DNA of 64,000 bases, from the NCBI GenBank assembly GCA_903813345.2, contig CAIIXF020000007.1, positions 38,610,671 through 38,674,670 of the forward strand, in the 5' to 3' direction. Below the pieces are notes generated by a model. That model saw only the letters and a list, made by a program, of their open reading frames with translations. It did not search any database and was not told where the DNA came from. Positions 62,158 to 64,000 of this stretch are shown here, piece by piece; position 1 is the first letter of the stretch; each line of letters opens with the position of its first letter. The stretch comes from Owenia fusiformis (Eukaryota; Annelida; Polychaeta; Sabellida; Oweniidae). The translations under genes were made by a program, and so were the position numbers.

Positions 62158-62592
62158 TAATCTTACCTTAGACACGTAAAACGCTTGGTAATTGAAGAAA
62201 TATAAGCATGCCGCTTGGATTTTAAAATTTTTTCATTTTGCCATGCCAAGGTCACTTCCGGGTTAATCTGAGTCTATATGTAAAACTATGTTAAACGAAA
62301 TCATAAGTACTTGTTACACGAAAAAATCAGTTGAAAGGGAAGCAGTGTCGTTAAGAAGGGAAGTTATTTGGAAAAGTTATTGTTTCAAAATGAGAAAAGT
62401 AATAAGTATGAGAGAACGGCTTTGGAATCGATCTCTGTGTAATAAATAATTATGATTCCGTTTTGATACATGTTTTACATTTAGACTACCGGAAACAACA
62501 TTCAGCAACATGGTGGGCGATAATGAAAATATAATTCAATTGATTATATTTCGTCAATTATCAAGCGTTTTACATGTCTAAGGTAAGATTTA
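62158..62592. mobile_element. 435-bp MITE with about 45-bp terminal inverted repeats
   Basis: The left arm TCTTACCTTAGACACGTAAA is mirrored on the right by TTTACATGTCTAAGGTAAGA, with the match extending inward to AAATATAA. No target duplication is clear. Confidence 0.8.
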
Positions 62593-63326
62593 ACACTTTG
62601 ATGTTGGAACTAAATAATTACTCGATAATTTGTGTGACTTTGGTTAGCATGGTAACTACGGTTACCAAGACAAGCCAGAAAAGCGTTTACCGCAATTTGT
62701 CAGCAATAATATCTACGACGGTATATGCTAAGAAAATGATAAAAAATAAATATCCAAATAGGAACAAGGAATATCGAAGAACAGCATATAACCGTCGGAT
62801 TTATATGACTAATTGACAGAAGGAATCCCCGCTGTTCTCATCAGGTTGAGACATCCTGCTTCATCCTTGGTATCGCAGTGATAACTTATTAAAGAGCAAT
62901 ATTCTCCAATCACTAGCGTAGGGTCATATACGCTTATATATGTGTCAGAATTCTGTATTTAAAATACCCCAGAATGCTTCAAATCCAATCTCATTTTCAA
63001 ATTTTCTTGGGGCAGAGTGTTGTATGTTGGGGAAATACTTCATTCTGCGTGTATCAGTTTTTTAAATCACATTGTTAGTTTTTATCATGGTGATCAACCC
63101 AATATATATTTGACCTGGTATGAATCCAAGATCTGACCTTATAAAACATTTTGTAAGTAACTAGAGCTTTTATATCCTAAAGTCCAATATGCCATCCTTT
63201 TCACATGCACAATACAAGTCCTAATATAAGTCACAAAAATGAGGTTGTTGCTCATTGGTAGCTGAACTATATGCTGATATATATTTATAAGGGATTCAAT
63301 ACATTCTGTTGTATTTCTACTTGCAG

Positions 63327-63561
63327 GAATAAACTGAAGATAAACAAAAACAAACATTCCATCATAGACTTGTAATTTAACCAATTGGTTTAGAGAGAAT
63401 GGCAGGACGTGGAGGCGCACAGTGGCCAAATGGTGCTGCTCAGGGGAAAATATGCCAGTTCAAATTAGTCCTCCTTGGAGAATCTGCAGTGGGGAAGTCA
63501 AGTTTAGTGTTACGATTTGTTAAAGGACAATTCCATGAATATCAAGAAAGTACTATAGGAG
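63327..63561 (+). CDS. RAB5: Rab5 GTPase, first coding exon (partial)
   Basis: ATG at 63399 opens 54 codons plus one base and ends at the donor GGAG|GTTTGT (63561). The exon begins at an acceptor TTGCAG|GAATA (63327), so at least one 5'UTR exon lies upstream and has not been found. The peptide contains [11 protein letters not shown], the P-loop G27-E-S-A-V-G-K33-S34, [14 protein letters not shown] and Q-E-S-T-I-G, the start of switch I. This is diagnostic of Rab5, the early-endosome small GTPase that controls endocytic vesicle fusion. The next residue after the splice should be Ala. The remaining exons lie beyond the window. Confidence 0.95.
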
Positions 63562-63733
63562 GTTTGTACAAACATTTGATTGCATTATTTTATAAGATAG
63601 CATCGATTAAACAGGAGAAGTGAAGTAACATGAGTTAACAAGAGGGCGCTTCGGGGAGTGTGCGTGATTGTAACCGAGTGGGTGTGGGGCTGGTAAAATA
63701 AGCTGATAGGTGGACTGGGTATGCAGTAGTGGT

Positions 63734-64000
63734 AGACTACTGCAAGTGATTTTAGACTTTCTGGCCATAGTACAGTGGTTTTTTTTATTTATTTTTTTAT
63801 TAAAACTATGTTTTCTTTCAAGTGAAGTACCTATGATGATAAAAATATCAATCCAACAACTCTAAGGAAAATTATGGATAAGGACCTCACCTTTAGCATT
63901 TAGGCTTAGCTTATTTTCTAAAAGAGAATCTTGTTTTTTTTCAACCTTAACATGTCTAATTTTGGTCACCGGAAATTGATATTTTCAAAACATTCTCAAT
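63734..64000. mobile_element. MITE fragment in Rab5 intron 1
   Basis: GCAAGTGATTTTAGAC, then CAGTGGTTTTT, then GTTTTCTTTCAAGTGAAG and GATGATAAAAATATCAATCC follow the same order as the elements at 15872 and 26567. The right end lies beyond the window. Confidence 0.75.

Larger units (their letters stand above)
60921..63326. other. EFHB-Rab5 divergent intergenic region
   Basis: It holds a dispersed repeat (61236-61848) and a MITE (62158-62592). TGACGTCA lies at about 61122-61129. An X-box-like GTTAGCATGGTAAC lies at about 62643-62656. The 80-codon frame 62574-62816 starts inside the MITE arm and is not supported as a gene. Confidence 0.5.

Noticed and set aside
62574-62816. 80-residue plus-strand frame upstream of Rab5
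   Set aside because: It starts inside the right terminal repeat of a MITE and has no recognisable feature.

Overview
This is a 64 kb stretch of AT-rich animal nuclear DNA. The genes are split by GT-AG introns, and non-autonomous transposon debris is very dense. A Rab5 exon, a ciliary EFHB gene, a Penelope-like fragment, a Crypton-like first exon and secreted cysteine-rich proteins together suggest a marine lophotrochozoan, most likely a mollusc. The species assignment is inference.

Five host genes can be read by joining exons in phase. (1) EFHB/CFAP21 (minus, 60731-56239) has six exons and encodes about 586 residues. (2) A second copy of its last three exons (2786-877, minus) lies at the left edge. 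Both copies are followed by the same 30-bp minisatellite. (3) A small secreted cysteine-rich protein gene (plus, 6157-16687) has five exons and encodes about 137 residues. The last two exons of a paralogue lie at 3030-4735. (4) A secreted protein gene (minus, 26032-19027) has five exons and encodes about 345 residues: signal peptide, PAN/apple-like module, short Cys-rich linker and an inter-alpha-trypsin-inhibitor heavy-chain C-terminal-like domain. (5) The first coding exon of Rab5 (plus, 63399-63561) runs off the right edge.

The layout fits a tandem duplication of at least about 55 kb. The left EFHB copy stops abruptly in intron 3 at about 2875, and 155 bp later the truncated cysteine-rich paralogue begins, at the exon 3/4 junction of its family. 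One breakpoint in EFHB intron 3 and one in the paralogue's intron would produce both truncations. A haplotype mis-join would give the same picture. The two EFHB copies also serve as empty-site controls for each other and expose two transposon insertions with their target duplications.

Most other sequence is repeats: a MULE-like composite at 6997-11471 with nested insertions and 9-bp and 5-bp target duplications; hairpin elements at many sites; a large inverted repeat (29514-31833 against 40100-45749) whose right arm is split by a 3.3 kb insertion; a 1.86 kb C-rich element at 33634-35496; a CATGG-rich satellite at 48.6-50.6 kb; and fragments of Penelope, LINE and Crypton-like elements. I found no CRISPR array, rRNA or convincing functional tRNA gene. 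Coordinates of genes with resolved splice phases are precise to the base; repeat boundaries are approximate unless target duplications are given.
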